The notes under the pieces were generated by a model. It searched no databases, had not been told where the DNA came from, and saw only the letters and a program-made list of their open reading frames with translations. Position numbers and translations under genes: made by a program. This document shows, one piece after another, positions 37,339 to 50,900 of a stretch of DNA of 64,000 nt (positions within the stretch are counted from its first letter, which is position 1; each line of letters begins with the position of its first letter). The stretch is from Lasiosphaeria ovina (lineage: Eukaryota; Ascomycota; Sordariomycetes; Sordariales; Lasiosphaeriaceae). The stretch spans positions 382,001 through 446,000 of the forward strand of contig JAULSN010000004.1 in NCBI GenBank assembly GCA_033439765.1, written 5' to 3'.

Positions 37339-40300
37339 GTCATTTCGGGACTCCACAGTTTGATGGGACTCATATATTCTTTTTGGCCCGGGGCAGAAGA
37401 AAAGAAGAGAAGAGGCTCCGCATCCGCTCGATGACACCATTTGCATTTCGTGTTTGTGACTGATGGCTGCTCTCGTTATTAGACTACATGGGTAGGTAAC
37501 CGCTTTAACAAAAAGAAAAAAGAAACCTTTCGTATGTTCCTCTTTTCTGAAGAGACACAGTCATATTCCGGCCCCGGCGGCGATTTGGGAGAAATTTGTG
37601 TCATATTTTTTTCCCTCTCTCTATTCACGTTGCACAAGACGATGTCGGCAATACCCAAGTTCCCCAATCCGTCGACTCACATATCGTTGTCTGTCGTCTT
37701 AGCGATCCTACGACATGGAACGTCACAGGGGTTAAAAAAAAAAGATGACCTCTTGACTGGAACACACTCCACCTTCCGTGTCCCTTCCACTCAATGCCCT
37801 GACCTGTCGCAAAATAATATATATTCGTATTGACGTGGACCTTGTTGAGACTCATTAGACTCTCTAGCTATAGGAAGACCAAAAAAGGCCTGAACTTCGC
37901 GCCAAGCCGTAGGAATGCCGTGTTGAACAACTTCCATTCGCTCGACCGTGGAATGACAGCTGCAAATTCCCATAACGGACGGACATACTATAGTAAAGGT
38001 TTTCGCTTCGGGCGGTACCTTGCGTTTCAAGTCGTCTGGAGCTCACCCAAACTCCACATCTCGAGACGAATCACGGAGCTCCGTCGTTCATTGTTGCGCG
38101 GCGCCGCCAGGGCCGGATCCCTGTGCCATTCCATACTAATATGCCTTTCTGCCTATAATTCAGGGGCGGTCAGCTAGGCGGTGAACAAGGGGACAAAAAA
38201 GAACTGCTGAGCATCAACCGTTGTGGGTCTTCGTTTTGTGACTTGGAATTTGAAGGCTGTTGGTGGGTGTTTTGGATTCTTTCTTTCGAGATTACTCTAT
38301 CTTTTTCTTTCTTTTGTTTTCCTTTCTTCTTTTTCCTAGTGCCGCCAACGGTCGGCCGATTGACTGATCGCCGTTCCGGCACTCATCAGAGATCCTAGTG
38401 CAGATTCAGCCCAGTGGAGCAATAGCCCTGCTAGCTCCCCGGCTCCCAAAGGGGAAAAAAGAAAAGAGCCCTGGGGGTAAAAAACAGGCCGAACACTGGC
38501 GTAGCACGGCCGGCTAGCAGGCAGTAACAGCCAACGGCCGTCTCCACAACGTAGGGATCTTAGCTCCTGTTTGTGTTACACTCGCCTGTTGCACAGTTCG
38601 AGCTCACGACAGCCCACTCTTCGCACCTTCCCACCCTTGAGAACACGCAATTAGCATGTGGGGTTGGGGGGCAGGCAGCAGCGGAACAACGGTCTTCTGA
38701 ATTCTTCAGGGTCGAGGGTGCCATCTCCGGCTCCGCATCCGTATCCGCATGCCATCTCAATCCCATCCCGCGGCCTGCACAAATAATTGTATGACTTATC
38801 TCTGGACTGGCTGTCTGCCCTGTCAGGCCGTTGGTTGCGGCAGCGAGAGCGAGTGCACTGTGAAGTGAGCGCCCTTGACGCCCAGCTTCGGATCCTTTCT
38901 GGCAAATCCTGGCATCCCATCATTCTCCGAGCCTGGACTGGGCAAGGTGAGGTGGTGTCCGCGGCATGAAAGTGCTGCTTGCAAGTTGCGACTCGTACAT
39001 AGTACGGTACCGATGGGATGGGGGTCCTACTCCTGCGGCGTTCTTATGCCTGGGGCACTTGTCTAAGGCTAACATCATCTTCGCCCTCGCCCTCGGCCTC
39101 GCCCTCGACGTCCCTTGCCTCAGGCAGGAGAGCGGCGTTGACCAGCTGGCGGGTCTTGATCTGGCGGCTGGTGGTTGGCGGCGGCGGCTGGCCGGGGAGC
39201 TCCGCCAGTAAGCTGCTGGCTCGGCGGTGCCGGGCTGGGCCGCTCGTGCCGCTGCGTCCTCTGTTTCCGTTGTCCCTGTCCTGCTCGACGTGGACCCAAG
39301 ATTCGAAGCTGCTCGCCTCGCCCATACGGAAGAGAAAGTCCGAAGTCGGCAGGCGCCAAGGCAGGGTCGAACTCTTGACTTTGGCTGTCTGAGGCAGCGG
39401 GCATTGGCTGCCCCACGCCGCCAGCTACGCAGTCCGTACTTCATGCCGGCCGACGTGGTGACTGGCCAGCCACTTGTGCCGTCCACGACTCCGGCCAAGA
39501 CAAGACAAGGCTCGCCTCATGCAGCGAAGCCCGCAGGGAAACAGACGGCCTTCTTTCGGTCCTGGTTCTTGCTTGGTTCTTGCCTCCCCAGAACCCATGC
39601 TCTGCTAGCTCGCAACTGTGCAGCCCGTTGGTCGGCCGTTTCTGACTGTTCCCGCCCCATCCCACGCGTCTTTTGTCGCCGGTCCGCATCTTCCTCTCGG
39701 CAGGCATTCCGCTCACCCACTTCCAGTCACCATGGCCGCGACTGGCTGTCCTGTCCCCTACGGCAGACGCGGGCTTCCGGCTCCCACCCAGTCGGAGCAC
39801 TTGGGGTGGACGACGTGATGTTCTTACACATAGCCTGCCCCGACGCAGAAATGCACCCAACCGCCAACCACGGACATGGCAACATGTGGGGGATGGCTGT
39901 CTGGCCGACGGAACAGCACCGAGGGAGACCAGGAAACCCCTTCCGCGGAACATGCCGTCCGTAATAGCCGCCATCCGGCCGCGAGCCCCGGTGGAACTCG
40001 TCTTACGAACCTGGTGCCACGCGATCGCCAGTGAGTCGATCTTGTGTCCAAATCCCGCCATGTCTTGGACGCACAGCTCGGCACGCTCGTGGCCAAGGCC
40101 AAGGACCCGAACCTGTCTAGCGGACGGCTTCAGGGCGCCTCACCACGACGAGTCCGAGGCGAGAGATTGAGACGACGGGGCACAGTCATCCCGTGTTCCT
40201 CTCTCCCTTGGGATGAAACTGCTTATGCTTATTGTTGCTGCTGGTATGCCCCACCATCTCGTCTCACTCCAGCTTCCGCAACCTTGCAGCGCTCGCGAGC

Positions 40301-41220
40301 ACAAGTGTTAACAGGTTACGTGGACACGCATTCCTCGGGGGTAGTTCTTTTTGATCTGCCGGGATTTTCGGGTTCCAGAACCTCCAAGGGTCTTCCTGGC
40401 AAGGGCAGCAGGGTTGTAGGGACCTTGCCCAAGTCATTGTCTCAAGTTCCCATTGGTGACGAAGCCCGAGGATGATATGATTTGCTCTCGTCAGAGACAA
40501 CGGCACGCACTCAACTGCATGTCTGGCAGAGATTTTGACTGCATCAGGATAAAATAAGAGAAAAGGCTCCGGGCAAACGAGTGAGACCACTGCTGCCCCA
40601 CAACCCGGCTGTCCCGCCCAAGCAAGGAGACATCATGTCTCGGTCACTTCCGCTACCCGGAGGCGTTGCGTTTTTGTGGAATGTCCAGCTGCTGTTCTGG
40701 CCCGTCCAAGTCGATGCCGGGTGCAATTCTGAACAGCTGCGGGCTGTCGGGCATAGACAGGCGTGCAGAGCACTCCGATCTGAACCTCAGCGAAGCCGTC
40801 GGCCGGTATGGGCTGTCCTCTATTGGCTGGAGGTGTGTTATCATGGGCAGTTTGGGCAGTCTAGACCCGACCCGACTCGGACTGTTTTGTTCTACAATTT
40901 CGCCGCTTCACCTCAGGGGGCGCCTCTCGCGGCTAGGCAGACGCCCTCATCCACTCGGAGCACTGTGGAGACTCGCCGGCGTACAATGGCGTTGATCGTC
41001 GACTCATCATGAGGAATCGGCCAACTGCTCTTGTGGAGGCACATACGTCAAGTTGCTCGTCCGACGAGGGATACGTCAAGCAGATATCAGGGATATACAC
41101 GTTTTGCATAATCAACTCGGGCCGCGACACGCATAGCTTCCGCAAGCTCCGTCTCCACCGCAGTCCGTCGGGACTGCCACGTCTCCCGTACCGGCTCCTA
41201 GCCAGCCCCTACGAGTGTGT

Positions 41221-42507
41221 TCAGGCAGCAGCCCCGACTATGACCAAGCTCTCGAAGCCCCGGGCCAGCACCTCCTCGCCCCCGGCCAGCTCAATCTCCA
41301 TCTCAATGTCCGGCTGGGCCTCGCGGTACAGGGCGTGCGGCTCGCTGGCCATGCGGTAGTTGTAGGCGGCCTCGTCGTCGCTGATGATGTGCCGCACGAG
41401 CCCGGGGTTGCTGGCCGCCTCGACGTCGAGCTGAATGGCGCAGCTGCGGTCGAGCAAGCCAAACATGAACCCGGCCTCGTCCACCGTCTCACCCACTGTC
41501 AACAGCCCGTGGTTCATTAGGATCACGCCCTTGTTGCGCTGCCCGAGCGCCGCCGCGATACGCTCCCCCTCGTCCCACCCAAAGACGATGCCGCCGTAGT
41601 TGGCGTAGACGGCGTGGGCGTCGTGGAAATTGCACACGTCCTGCGTCAACATCTGCAGCGGGCTGGCGAATACAGACCATGCCCGGCCCGCGCGCGTGTG
41701 CGCGTGGCAGACGGCGTGCACGTCCGCCCGCGCCGTGTGGATGGCGCTGTGGATGAAGAAGCCCGCGGCGTTGGCGGTGCGGAGTCCCGTCGTTGGGTTC
41801 CGCCCGCCCGCGAGCATCCGGCCCGTGCCAATGTTCAGCAGCAGAAACTCCCCCGCCGTCGCCAGCCCAAAGTGCCGGCTCAGCGGGTTCATCCACATGC
41901 AGCCCGGGAACTCGGGGTCGCGCACCGAGATGTGGCCCGACTGCCCCTCGCCATAGCCCAGCCGCGCCCAGCTGCGGAACGTCGCCGCCATGTGCGTCAG
42001 CATGTGCCGGCGCGCCGCGCCGAAGGTTGGAAAGCCGGGAATGCCTGGTGGTTAGGGGTTAGCTGGGCTCTAGGAATCAGTGCAGGGGCATGGTGGTGTC
42101 GGTAGGTAAGTGGGAGATATATATGGGCATTTAGAGCTGGCAGCCTCTGCGGCGGTTTGCCTGCTCTTGCCGCATGTCGCAAAGGTTTGTGCGGTAGGTC
42201 AATGTGTAAAGGGCATCGTAGAGAGAGTGTGTGTGTGTGTATTCCGCAACGAACGGCCAGGCAAGTAAGTAAGTGAAACAAGCAAGGTAAGCCAGTAGCT
42301 ATGTGGGCTCCTCCGTGGTCACCTGCCTGGCAGCACGTTGCCGTGCGAGATGGCCTCGAGCGGCGTCATTTCCTTGTCCCCGGCAGCAGCGCCGGTGACA
42401 ATAGTGTCGCCCGTGGCGGCCGTCTTCCCGTCGAGCGCCGCCGGCGCATGCGTCTGCGTCTGCGTCTGTGTCGCTCCCTCTGCGGCAGCGAGCAATGACG
42501 GAGCCAT
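41221..42507 (-). CDS. Class II aldolase/adducin-family protein
   Basis: Two exons, 42507-42327 and 42044-41221, give 334 residues. Exon 2 contains the whole class II aldolase/adducin fold: EGQSGHISVRDP, the metal-ligand pair in VCHAHTRAG and the third His in MNHGLLTVG, all spaced as in zinc-dependent fuculose-phosphate-type aldolases. The substrate is unknown. Fungal relatives are many and mostly uncharacterised. Exon 1 adds about 45 low-complexity residues (TQTQTQTHAP) and the conserved-looking MTPLEAISHG. Joining exons as ...NVLPGIPGFPTF needs a GC-AG intron (donor CCAG/GCAGGT, 282 nt, phase 1). The nearest GT donor gives the wrong frame. No predicted targeting signal. It is the first of five consecutive minus-strand genes. 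Confidence 0.87.
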
Positions 42508-44967
42508 ACCGAACTTGTTGAGTTGGCTTGAGCCTGTGGTCCTGGTGTGGTAGGTCCTTGTCGTGATAGCTCCTGTGTGGTTGTTAGCTTCGGCCTGAGT
42601 AAAGTAAGGTACAGTACGTGGTTGGGATAGTGACAGAATGGATATACCTACCTTATCTATAATTTAGGTATCTAGGTATCTAGGTATCTACCTACCTCGC
42701 GCACGCTGTTTTCTATGCTGTTTCTGGCTGTTTTTTCTGCCGTGGTCGGTTTGTGTCTCGAGGTAGGTAACCCGGTAGAGTAAAGTAGAGGTAAAAGGTA
42801 AGACTCGGTGTTTGAAGAGAAAAGGGACTCAATGATTGCCTATGACAATTCCGCGGTGACTGTGCTGTGCTCTGCTCTGTTGTGCTGTACTGTGCTGAGC
42901 TGAGCTGGTGATTGTGGATGAAGTTGTGAAAATGCTGCTCGTTACTGCGGTGCGGCTAGCCTACAGTTATTTATTTATACGGTCGGTCGGTCGGTCGGTC
43001 GGTCGGTCGGTACGGAATTGATATCATATCAAGAAGTCATCCGGAAGGCGCGCATGTCATGTATGCTGCGGGTAGGTGTACATGAGGTAAGCATGGTCGT
43101 TGAGAAAGAAATGCGGAGATCGGAATCGGGAGCAAAGCGGGAGCAAAGCGGGAGCGGGGGAGGAAACAAACCGCTAGGTCTAGACCGGCCGACCGACCGG
43201 CCAACCGACTAACTGGACTGACGGATTGACCTCCTTGCTGGTAATGAAGTATGTATGCTCGATTAGCAACCCAAAGGTTGGAAGGTGATTCGTTTTGGGA
43301 TGTCTGAAAGAAAGAAGAAAGAAAGATAAAAATAAAGATAAAAAAAGAAATAAAGAAAAGAATAGAACAACAGACAGACAGATAAATACCATAACTAAAA
43401 TGAATAACTACTACCTACGAAGTGTTATCTAGAAACTGAGAAACAGAATACCTTAAGTAAAAACAAGACGGTCGGTCGCGTTGGTTACCGGTAGTCCAAT
43501 TCATCCACTTATTCACATCTCATGATGACACCGGAGAAGAGGAGGATATGTACCATCACAGCATCCATCTCCAGACATGAACACTGAATGTGATTAAATT
43601 CTCTCAGTATTTCTGCGATGACTACCTTACCTAAGTATGTGTACGTATTAACTATACTAAACTAGCAAACACCCCTTACGACATCTTGTGAGAGAACGAG
43701 AAAAAGAGAGAGTGTGTGTGACCATGAAGCTTCGGCAACGGACTTCAATGCTGGAAAAAAAACTAAAAAAAACTGGTTGAGTAAAAGACTGGACACCCCG
43801 CAGAGACTCTCTCTCTCTCTCACGCAACTGGTAAGAGAGGCCACTCCGCCAACGATTCGATTGTCCGAATCCGCCGCTTCACGTCTGTTCCGGCAGGAAG
43901 AATACAAGGTTATGCACAATGAGTGAGAGATGTGGAGGTCATGGAGGTCACGCCAGGACTGAGGGACTGCCAAGACAGAGATTCCCGGCCAGAACAGAAC
44001 AGAATAGTCGAAGACGACACATGCGCCAGCTCAATATTACAACGAACGACGTGACGTCCAGAAATTGTTGAAACAGGGCCCACAAGCATTTAAACCAGCC
44101 AAGCAAACTTCACAGACTGGGCCCAGGACCACGGCCTCCAATACCGCCGCGTCGGAATGCTTCTATTCTGCCCACTCGCTCCCTGGTGAACGGAGATGGA
44201 CGACTGGTCCCTGGCGAACGAGAGAGAGAGAGATAGCATCAATGCCCTCCTTCCTACCATACCATGGGAACAGACAGCATGAATACTGTATCCCACATTG
44301 CCGACGACAACCTACCAAGCCCAAACCCAAACCCCCAACAAGAGCAAACAAGCCCAAACAACCCAAACAATCCCATCTACCCAGCTCAAGAAGTGACTTT
44401 CCACAGTACGTAGTTAGAATCATCACCAAAGTGAAATGGCATGTACCCATCCATCACATCACCAGCAACACAAATAAACGTAGACAGCCAAATAGAATAG
44501 CCAAAAGTTGAAACAATCTCAATTTCTGCAGTCACGATATGATAGGATTAAGAAGACGACGACGACGACGACGAAGAAGACGAATAATGAGAAGAGGAAA
44601 ACGACGAAGAAGGATAAGAGGGTAAAAAAAGAAGGGGTATCAACGACGCGCCTCGCCTCCTCCTCCCGGCCTCGCGCGAAACGAACAGGCAGATTCAAGT
44701 TAAGCCAAGCTAAGCCAAGCCAACCAAGCCGAGCCGCGACAACAATAACAACAACTAGTCCTCGCTCGCTCTGTGTGCAATGTGCCTCTGATATACAGTC
44801 TATCCAACGACACTCCCCCCACACACAGACACACACGCACGCACGCGCGCCAGCCGCCAACGAGAAAAGAATTATAGAGAAATTATTAAAAACCACCCGC
44901 CGGTGTTTGTCGCGCATCACCGCATCCTCCACCTGCTCAAGATCTTCGACGACTGCTGCAGAGCCCT
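42508..44967. other. Intergenic: aldolase-family promoter and TBC gene 3' flank
   Basis: Contains the 5' flank of the aldolase-family gene with a GGTATCTA array near 42660-42700 and a GGTC array at 42981-43010, then purine-rich AT-richer sequence with GAAA runs (43300-43370). The 3' flank of the TBC gene lies near 44500-44960. No additional gene is supported. Confidence 0.6.
42981..43010 (+). repeat. GGTC tetranucleotide repeat, about 7 copies
   Basis: Seven to eight perfect GGTC units about 475 bases upstream of the aldolase-family start codon. Confidence 0.95.
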
Positions 44968-47903
44968 CTAGACCTTGTCCTTCCTCTTGCCGCCCTGGTG
45001 CTGGCGCCACTCGGCGCGCGCGACCTTCATCAGGAGGTCCTCGTCCTTGATGGGGATCCAGGCGGTGAGCGCCTTCATGGCGTTCTCAAAGTCCGAGTCT
45101 AGCAGGACATCGCGCAGCGCGTGGATGAGCGCGGCGCTGGTCGCGTGCAGGACGTCGAGGCCCTTGGGGGGAGCCGTCTCGGCGCCCTCTTTGGGTTCGG
45201 TTGCACCCGGGCTTGAGGGGGGCGCTTCGGGCGGGCATTCGCCCACGAGCATGAAGACGTCCCAGACGCGGAGCTGGGCTGCAAAGGGGATGGAGAGGTT
45301 GAACAAGGTCAGGTACCACCGCGTCCCGTACGCCGTTGCATCAATCGAGAGCTCGTTCTGTGAATACATCATTAGCGCCTTCCGTCGGATATTCTGGGGT
45401 GGTTCAACTCACGAGCTTGCTGGCCACGTCCTTTCCGGCCAGCCAACGCTTTTCAAAGTCTCCCAGCGCAGCCATAAGCCCACCAAACCCCGGGTGGTAG
45501 AGGATGCCGAGGCCGCGATACCTCCACAGCCTGACCAGCATGACAAAGCACCTCTCCTCGTCGTAGTAGCACAGCAAGGTGGCCGCCAGCGAAGCCATGC
45601 CCTGCACGTAGCCCGTCTCGGGGAAATAGAGGGAGATGGCGTGCAAGACTCTAAAAAGGAGACGCTGACCTCCGCGGTATCGCTTGCGGAACATGATGTG
45701 CCCGTTGACAGTCCTCGGCACGTCGAGGTCTATCTGGACGTCGTCCGGCGAGGCCACGTCTTGCAGCTTGTTGAAGTCGGCCATGAGCTGCTCGTCCGTC
45801 TCGGTGCTCTCCCTCGTCTTGGCGCTTGACCCCAGGAACGAATACCACGCTGCCGCGCGCCAGCAGTCCGGTATCCCTTTCCAGGCTCGCTCGACGAGTT
45901 TCGGGTTTTTGGTGTCGAACTCAAAGTCCACCCCGCGGCCGTCTATTACTTTCTTGGCGACCTTGGCCATCCTGCGCCACTTCTCCGAACGCTCCAGTTC
46001 CTTGCGCCTCAGTGCCTCTTCGCTCTTCTCCGTCTTGTCGTCCTCTGCAGGGCCAGGCTGCAGCGCAAGCATGTCGCCGGCCTCGTCCATCCACCTGCGG
46101 TCCCGGTTGTGCGGCAGGCGATTTGTGGCAGACCGTATCGACGACCTCGCCGACCTTCGTGATGCTGTTGAGAATTCCGAGGTAAATGTGTGCAGGGAGC
46201 GCGCCGAGACCTTCCTGCTTGGCGGGCGCAGCTGTCCGTTTGGCGACGACGAATACGCCGACCCGGGCCGCTTCGTCAGGACATTCCGTCTCCTAGGCGA
46301 GAGCTGCGATGATCTCGGCTCGGGAGTCCCTGCCCGAGACCCCGGCCTCCTCCGGGTGATGAAGCCGTAGCGGTCGACGTCGCCTCCGTCGACATCCTCC
46401 CAGTCCTCGACACCGCCGGCCCACTCGTATTCCCCCCTGACCTGGCTATCTCGTCGTTGAGATGATGAACTGGCCGACCGTGGCGTAGTGATACTTGGAG
46501 AATGCACGATAGGCCGGCCGCTTGGCTGAGGATCGGAGGGAGAAGAACTGTCGGAGGGACGTGTCAGTCAGCATCGAGCGGGCCGTTCCGGCTGGAGAGT
46601 TCCAAGGAAAACCGTACACGACGTTCTCTTCCTCGTCCGATGGCACCTCCTCTGTGGGCTCAAGCCGCTCGGCAAACGAGACGCGCACCCCATCTTGCCA
46701 GTGCAGGCCCTCGTTGGATTCATAGAGCGATCTCACCTTTTGTGATTCCCTCTCTACGTCTATCGACACGACGCGGATGCTGGGCACAGACGGCGACTCG
46801 TCGTGGGGCGACGCATGCAGCTTCTCGTCGGTCGCATCGCCGCCGCCCGCCGCGGGGGTTGCGACTTGGGGCTGGGCCGGCGTCACACTCGCAGCGTCCG
46901 CCGACGATGACGGTGCGGGCGGGGCATCTCGACCGAAGGGGAAGCCGGCCTTCCCGCCGAACATGATGCTCCCGCGCTTCGAAAACGACAGGTTGCCAAA
47001 GTCGTCCCACAGGCTGTCGTCGGGGATCAGAGTCGTGATGGGGGCGAAATCCGCGTCGCTGCCGCTGGCTTGTGACGGGCCGGGATCACGCCCCTTGCGG
47101 TTGGAGGCCGGAGACCGTGCCCAAGAGCGTGGGGGTGACTTTGGAGATTTGTTAGGCGAGCCCCGCATTGTCGATGGCGGTGCATCCGGGGATGCAGCCC
47201 TACCGTCGGTGCTGAGTGATCTTTTTCTCAGCCGTTTAGTGGCTGCAGACCGGATGCTAAAAGTTTTGCTAAGTTTCTTTGTGAGCGAAATGGGCCGCGC
47301 CGACTCTGTAGGAGACGCTGGCGTATTTTTGGAATCCGAGTCCGCGTCGCGGTACCCAACTGCTGTCGACAGCTTCTGTGGGACAGCTGTGAGGTCCGGG
47401 CTTGGAGGCGTGCTGGGAAGCTCCAAGATGGGAGAGGCCGCGTCCTTGAGCGTCTGCTCGTCGCTGCAGAAAACCGAGGGCGCGTCCGAATTGTGGTCAA
47501 ACAGCTTGCGGAACACGGGGTCCTCGTCGTGCTCGTCTCGGAGCGTGATTGAGGACGACGTCGTCGGAGCACCCGAGTCCCTTTTCCAGCCGTTGTCGTT
47601 GCCGGCGCCGTTGGCGTGTGATGGAGCTGGCCGCTGTGTGCGGAAAAGAGGGTGCTCCTCTTGAGGAGGCGCGACGGGGGGTGGGATAACGATAATTGCT
47701 GTCCGAGTCCTTGGGGCGCCGGTTCCTGACGGCGTGAGGGAGATGCGCAGCGGGTTGCGAGGAGGAGGTAGCGGAATCGGCGGCTCGGCTTGTCGCGTCT
47801 GCTCGTATCGCAGCGCAACCAGGCCGCTGTCGTCGCGGAAGGAAGCAAGCCGGGCTGGCGGTCTGGCTTTGTGGCGCACACTGGCGAATTTCTGGGGTGC
47901 CAT
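44968..47903 (-). CDS. TBC-domain Rab GTPase-activating protein
   Basis: Three exons are inferred: 47903-46618, 46547-45413 and 45357-44968, giving 936 residues. The first half is long and disordered, rich in Ser, Pro and Arg. The TBC domain is in the last 300 residues. It begins near KLVERAWKGIPDCWRAAAW, has the arginine finger in IDLDVPRT and the glutamine finger in GYVQGM. This is the pair used by TBC proteins to stimulate GTP hydrolysis on Rab proteins. Intron 1 (70 nt, GTACGG...CAG, with CTGACTGAC branch-like sequence) is needed to pass from the first long frame to the second in phase 2. Intron 2 (55 nt) interrupts the TBC domain between SKL and NELSID. The start is ATG at 47903 (MAPQKFAS), since upstream in-frame residues are Ala/Pro leader-like. 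The Rab target is not predictable. Confidence 0.92.
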
Positions 47904-50900
47904 GGATGCTGACAGTGAGGTGAGCAGGAGCAGCACGCTGGCGGCACTGGCGCTGGCGCGGGCAGGGCAGGGCAGGGCAGGGCGGCGCTGGCTGGTGCGA
48001 CCGCAGCTCGCTTTCCCGAATCGCAATAGCGCTGGCGCACGGCACAGCACGCACTGGCACCGCTAGCTGCTGACGGGACAGGAACGTTGGTTCCCCCTGC
48101 AGTAGCTGGAAGCTCGGCCGGACGCCGCGGGCTTCGGGTCTGTCGGCGAGGGAAGGCTCGAACGACGGGAGCAGAAGGCGCCTGCTGTGGCGGCCGAAAA
48201 CGAAAACACTGGCACGACCTGATTCGGGGGCAGCCAAGTTCCCAAGATCGGCACGGCAACGACAGTCGACAGCCTAAGCCGGGATAGGGATAGCTTTTGT
48301 TGGATATCAAGCCGTAGCCCTAAACTCAGCAGTGTCCAGGAAAAGAAAAGAGAGAAACCTAGTTTTACCACCGGGCCGAGGTAGTGGTTGGTAGTTGGTA
48401 TATGGATAGCAAGTAAGTAAATGAGTGTGTGCCCAATCGAGCAAATGAGCGAGTGAATGGCAGTGAGAAGAGAGTGTCGGGGTGGTCGCGATCCAGGCCC
48501 AGGAAACCTGTCACACGGGAAAAGAGTGTCGGTTAAAGATTGTTGAATTGTAATTGCCGGGACTACGGACGCCTTTCTACACGAGCACGAGAGAAGAGAT
48601 GGGAGTAAATAGGTAGATATCTGCTGCCTACTGCTTTGCCGTACCTCTCGGTTTGTCCAGCCCTGCTGATTGGGCTGTGTCAATGTCTCTTGGAGGCCCA
48701 ATGGTGAGAAAATAGGACGGCCGCTTGCCATGTTGGCCAAGGCTAGCGACAGACACACACACACGACCTTGGTCCTAAGTTTAGTTTTTTTCTTCTTTTT
48801 TCCCCGCCCCTGAATGCCTTGGATGCAAGTCCAGCAGATGCGGTGAGTGTGGGAGGGAGTGGGTAGCGGATGCGTTCTCGGCTGTCCTCCATCCAGAGCT
48901 TGCCACCTCCGCAGCTCGCTCCGCGTTTGCAGGAAACGGGCCCTTTGACTGGGTGTCTGTCATGCGAGTCGGGCGGCCACTTGTCTGCATGCAATTAAGA
49001 ACCGAGAACCACTGCTCCAGGAAAGGCTAAAGATATTGGGCTTATCACGATCTTCTGGCCCTGAGAGCACAGACACGGTGGGGGTAAAATATTTGTTTCC
49101 CACACCGCTCGCTCCATTGCCGTGGCACAGTCAGTCGTACAAACATACCATGATATCCCGGGCAGCGTGTTTGAACGAAGATGCAAAGGCAAGAGCAAAG
49201 ACTGCGCAACAGCATGTTCGCCCAAGCGAGGGGAGGAGGACAATGGCGAGCAAGTCTTTGATCAACCTACCTCGACAGACGCTCTACTATGGGCGCATGA
49301 AAAAAGATAGTGGTAGCCCTATATCACATGCATGTCTTGAGATGCAATAATACAAAATTGCTTGGGTCCCTATCACTTACACATTTGGGCCCGACCCGCG
49401 CGCCGTCCCGGAAAAACGCCGCACTGACTTTTACGATCGACACTCGGGAATTTACCTTGGGTACTTTTTCGTCTCAATTGTTTTCAGCTCTCTGGCCTTT
49501 CCATCCCCTTTCTTCGTTGTAAGTACCAGACGAGTTTTTCAAGAGAAAAGATTCAAGAGCTTGCATTTTCCAATCTACGGCATGCTGAAATCTCCTACCA
49601 CGACGCCCCCTCCCAGCTGTCACAAATCACCAACACGCGGGTAATTTACCCCTCCTACCCCACAGCGCCCACCCGACTTTTTGTGTGTGGGGGCATTTGG
49701 TTTTATCCCAACGTCGTGGGTCATCCCAGCCGGCCCAAGTGCCGCCGACTTTCAACCAACAATTCGGGCCAATGTTCAGACGATGCCATGCCAGTCACTT
49801 GACTTGAAATGAAAGAAAAGATTCCTCTCCTGCTTTGTTTCGTAACCCCTTTTACATGCGCGTGATTCCGCCAATATGTATGTACGAACAACGCGCACGC
49901 TTGCGCGGTTTGCCCGGGAGCCCCCCCCCTACCAAAAAAAAAACACAGTGCCCGATTGGGGGGCCATTGTTTCTGACGTGGCAACAACACCCAACACACA
50001 CAGACAATTTAGCCAACTCATCGTCGGCCAATTTCCGGCCTCCTTCACACCAATCCCCGATCTCTGAAAAAGAAAATCTCTTTCTCCCCTTCTCGCGTGT
50101 CTATGTGTGTGTGTAACTCCAAAGAATTTGCCTTCTCCACCCACTTCCAGGGACCTACCTACTGATTAAGAAAAGAAGAAACCATCGCTCATTCGTTCTC
50201 TTTAGGCAGTGAGTACCTACGGGATAAGTGAGTGAGTTGAGTGACAACTCCTCGATCGGCCATTCCGTTCGATCCCAGCAGCCGCCCCGTTCGACCGTTC
50301 CTCACTTACCGTACTATACCCCATGTACCAGCGGTTTTTTCACCGAGCCGTCCTAGTGTGTCCCGGGGAAAGGGAAACTAAACGCCCAGGCATGATCCAG
50401 GTTGTCGACGGGAGGCTGCCCGGGCTACATGGATAGGTAGGATAGGTAGGCAAAAGGAAAAGATCCAGGTCATCGCTACGCAGTAAAGTACATCCATACA
50501 TACAAATTCAGTATCTATCTGAAAGGGGTGGATGGGCGGACGGGCGGGAGGGGGAGAGATGCGACGGTCCCTGAAAACGCACAACAATATCTCCCATCTC
50601 TCACATCCACACCTCTCACAATCCAATCGGCCATGGCACAAGTACAGTACGCGGTACGTAGGTGCGTGATGATGATTAGCTGGCAAGCGTCTAGACACGA
50701 TGAGAGGGGACCATGAAAGCAAGCATCTGCGATGTGATATGATGCGATGAAACCGTACAACAACAAAACCCATCCACACTAGTTCACAAGTTCACAACGA
50801 CAACTACCCGCCAGTCGTCTGGCCATGTGCACCAAAGTGACCAAACGGCACGACGACGGCCAACGGCCCAGGACAGGACAGGACAGGACAGAACAGGACA

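Larger units (their letters stand above)
31607..41220. other. Gene desert downstream of the ECL1-family gene
   Basis: About 9.6 kb with no supported gene. The first 200 bases are a T-rich 3' flank. Simple repeats include GGCAA/GGCAG units near 32586-32613, 19 A at 35070-35088, a TGACG repeat at 36620-36638, CTG near 36645-36678 and a C-rich run at 37318-37338. The frame at 32364-33179 and those near 38900-40000 lack domain content and overlap other equally long frames. Confidence 0.6.

Noticed and set aside
38920..39964. Several overlapping frames of 190-245 codons
   Set aside because: They arise from a GC-rich stretch with GCCCTCG repeats that lacks stops in several frames; none looks like a protein family.
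48063..48764. A 233-codon minus-strand frame upstream of the TBC gene
   Set aside because: Probably leader or promoter of the TBC gene; no domain, and it does not join the TBC frame by an evident intron.
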